Origin: Bugulina stolonifera
Taxonomy: Eukaryota; Bryozoa; Gymnolaemata; Cheilostomatida; Bugulidae
Reading direction: 5' to 3'
Length of the DNA: 64,000 nucleotides
NCBI GenBank assembly: GCA_935421135.1
Contig: OW285196.1
Location: forward strand, 62,001-126,000
Below the pieces are notes generated by a model. It did no database searches. It had not been told where the DNA came from and saw nothing but the letters and a program-made list of their open reading frames with translations. The position numbers and the translations under genes are program-made. Positions 62,623-64,000 of this stretch are shown one piece after another; positions within the stretch are counted from its first letter, which is position 1; each line of letters opens with the position of its first letter.

Positions 62623-63669
62623 TTAGTCTATCTCTGGATCTGGACTTCGTCTACCTGGCGTCTCGGCAGCTGGTGTGCTATCACCCTTCGGACTAGTTCT
62701 AGTACCTGAAAGCCCTAAACTAGTATTTCTAGTTACCCCCGAGTAGAGGGGCCCATGAAAAGCAACAATCTGAGACTCTGCGCCGTCAGACTTTACTTCC
62801 ATACCCACACTGACTCGTTCACTAGAGCTCTGGTTTACTTGTATACTAGACTCTACCGGAGTCACAGACTCCCCCTCTCCACCTGACACCTCCATACCTA
62901 CCATAGAGGTGGAAGCCACTGGCCGTGGTGGTGTCACCACGGGACCAGCCGAGGTACCTGTCGAGATCTTAGACCTCTTGCTGATAAAGTTAGCCCTTGC
63001 GAGCTCTAGCTGTTGAATAGCTTCTCTCATGGCCTCTCCTCCTTCATACTCGACCTTTAGGGCCTCTCTCTCTCTCTCGAGCTCCATGCGTTCTCTGGCA
63101 TGCCTTCTCTCCATTTCTTGTTGTCTATCTGCCAATACTTCCATCCTAGAATTAAAAACGGAAGCAGAGAGAAACTCGGTAGATTTGACCGTGTCTAGAA
63201 AACTGGATACCTCACCTACAATTGTGCGCTTCCCTGGAACTCTAGCGCTCTTATTGGGAGGGGCAGGTGTCTCCTCCTCCACTCGAGCTCTCTTGGTTGC
63301 TATAAAATCTTTACCACCATACGGGCAATCTGCTGTATCGTGATCTCCTCCTGTTTTTGCACACCAGGTACAAACTTTCTTTGGACAGCTGGCTACCCAA
63401 TGGCCTTTATCTCCACATTTGTGGCAAACATTACCAGGGCAATCACGTGCTGAATGGTCACGTAAGCATCCACAAATAAGGCATTTCATATTACCTGGTT
63501 TACCATAGATTTTTCTACTTCTACCTGACCTGATTTCTGGTGGGACTCCACTGTCTCCATCCTCCTTGCTTGCACTCTCGGTCATGTCTGTTCTAGCTCT
63601 CCTCCTTCTCCTTCTTCCCTCTACCACCTGCCACGTTCCTTCCTCTCCACTGCTCCCTCCGCTTGGCAT
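62623..63669 (-). CDS. Retrotransposon 3' ORF with three CCHC zinc knuckles
   Basis: A 348-residue intact ORF lies 53 bp downstream of the polyprotein stop and before the 3' LTR. Residues 18-26 are almost all arginine (GRRRRRRAR), a likely RNA-binding or nuclear signal. Three knuckles follow: C63-C66-H72-C77 (spacing CX2CX5HX4C), C82-C85-H90-C95 (canonical CX2CX4HX4C) and C100-C103-H110-C115 (CX2CX6HX4C). Residues about 176-228 form a charged coiled coil (MERRHARERMELERERE). The rest is Ser/Thr/Pro-rich and probably disordered. Knuckles and coiled coil suggest an RNA-binding, self-associating, Gag/nucleocapsid-like protein, but no capsid domain is visible. The position after pol is odd, because Gag normally precedes pol. 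It could be an accessory ORF of this element, a relocated gag fragment, or a captured host gene. The start is the first ATG in the open frame. Confidence 0.8.
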   Translation of the reverse strand: MPSGGSSGEEGTWQVVEGRRRRRRARTDMTESASKEDGDSGVPPEIRSGRSRKIYGKPGNMKCLICGCLRDHSARDCPGNVCHKCGDKGHWVASCPKKVCTWCAKTGGDHDTADCPYGGKDFIATKRARVEEETPAPPNKSARVPGKRTIVGEVSSFLDTVKSTEFLSASVFNSRMEVLADRQQEMERRHARERMELEREREALKVEYEGGEAMREAIQQLELARANFISKRSKISTGTSAGPVVTPPRPVASTSMVGMEVSGGEGESVTPVESSIQVNQSSSERVSVGMEVKSDGAESQIVAFHGPLYSGVTRNTSLGLSGTRTSPKGDSTPAAETPGRRSPDPEID

Positions 63670-63722
63670 TGTTAGTGTTGAATGATTTGAATGATCTGAG
63701 TAGTCTGAATATTCTACAACAG

Positions 63723-64000
63723 TTAGTAATATGACATGTCCTGCTTGTTTGGTCGCTTGCTAACCCTTCCTGATCTAGTTACATACTCCTTGGACCTGGT
63801 TTTCCCAGACACAGAGGCGTTGGGGTTATCAGCTTGACACTCAGTTGCCGTGCCTTCATTTGGCTTGTCGGCCTCTCTAGTGTCCTGTATAATCTGGCCC
63901 TCTATAACCGTTTGTTCGGTCGACTGGGGTTCACTAAGATCATTAATGGTGGTATTACTAGCAGCCTTATTACTAGTGGTGTTAGTCTTAGCAGCATTAT
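63723..64000 (-). CDS. C-terminal end of a retrotransposon polyprotein (partial)
   Basis: An open minus-strand frame enters from the right edge and ends in TAA at 63723-63725, leaving 91 visible residues (full codons from 63998). The first 70 are Asn/Thr/Ser-rich and low complexity. The end, SKEYVTRSGRVSKRPNKQ, resembles the basic tail after the integrase domain in Ty3/Gypsy polyproteins, where an RSGR(V/T)-KRP-type motif is frequent. No catalytic domain lies in the visible part, so the identification rests on this tail and on its place upstream of an LTR. Confidence 0.6.
   Translation of the reverse strand, partial: NAAKTNTTSNKAASNTTINDLSEPQSTEQTVIEGQIIQDTREADKPNEGTATECQADNPNASVSGKTRSKEYVTRSGRVSKRPNKQDMSYY

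Larger units (their letters stand above)
62080..64000 (-). mobile_element. LTR retrotransposon, 3' part only (runs off right edge)
   Basis: On the minus strand the order is: tail of a polyprotein (64000-63723), a separate zinc-knuckle ORF (63669-62623), an untranslated stretch with an A-rich run, a purine tract (62385-62375), and a likely 3' LTR (62372-62080) abutting the satellite. The pol catalytic domains, gag and 5' LTR would lie to the right of the window. The polyprotein tail ends with a TRSGRVSKRP-type sequence, common at the C terminus of Ty3/Gypsy integrases. The superfamily is therefore only tentatively Ty3/Gypsy. Confidence 0.75.

Noticed and set aside
63029..63343. Plus-strand 104-codon frame opposite the zinc-knuckle ORF
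   Set aside because: It is a shadow of the minus-strand ORF, which has clear CCHC motifs and a coiled coil.

Overview
The window is eukaryotic and AT-rich: GT-AG introns of about 100-700 bp, no operons, no ribosome binding sites, and the palindrome TACATGTA scattered throughout. A marine invertebrate, possibly a demosponge, would fit, but no host gene is present to prove it, so the organism is an inference. I recognise no host protein-coding gene. The window is a tandem satellite array with three transposable elements of different classes inserted into it.

Layout. Positions 1-2772 are unique or low-copy AT-rich DNA with no supportable gene, a long G tract and a small diverged repeat. From about 2773 to 62079 runs one satellite of roughly 395-396 bp monomers (about 52 kb, about 130 copies), broken twice. 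The first break (12007-14648) is a 2642-bp piggyBac-like non-autonomous element with 15-bp perfect terminal inverted repeats and TTAA target duplications. The second (54723-59260) is a 4538-bp PIF/Harbinger element with about 51-bp terminal inverted repeats and a TAA duplication. At 62079 the array stops at what looks like the 3' LTR of a minus-strand LTR retrotransposon. That element runs off the right edge (62080-64000+). The left border of the array lies in the window; the right border probably lies beyond the retrotransposon.

The Harbinger element carries the two genes expected of an autonomous copy, arranged convergently: a six-exon DDE transposase on + (55011-57649, 425 residues when spliced) and a four-exon MADF/BESS (Myb-like) DNA-binding protein on - (58979-57715, 286 residues). 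Both reading frames stay open across all inferred splice junctions. By analogy with the family, the second protein is expected to help bring the transposase to the nucleus and the element ends. In the retrotransposon the visible part holds the C-terminal tail of the polyprotein (63723-64000) followed by a separate 348-residue ORF with three CCHC zinc knuckles and a coiled coil (62623-63669). That ORF lies between pol and the 3' LTR, an unusual place for a nucleocapsid-like protein.

The array has higher-order structure. Variant monomers recur at offsets that are whole numbers of monomers (for example about 3.16, 5.15, 5.54 and 8.7 kb), so blocks of 8, 13, 14 and 22 monomers have been duplicated. 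Because of this, unoccupied paralogous copies of both the piggyBac-like target (7640-7643) and the Harbinger target (18286-18288) survive in the same window. They confirm the element boundaries and show that both insertions came after local array duplications.
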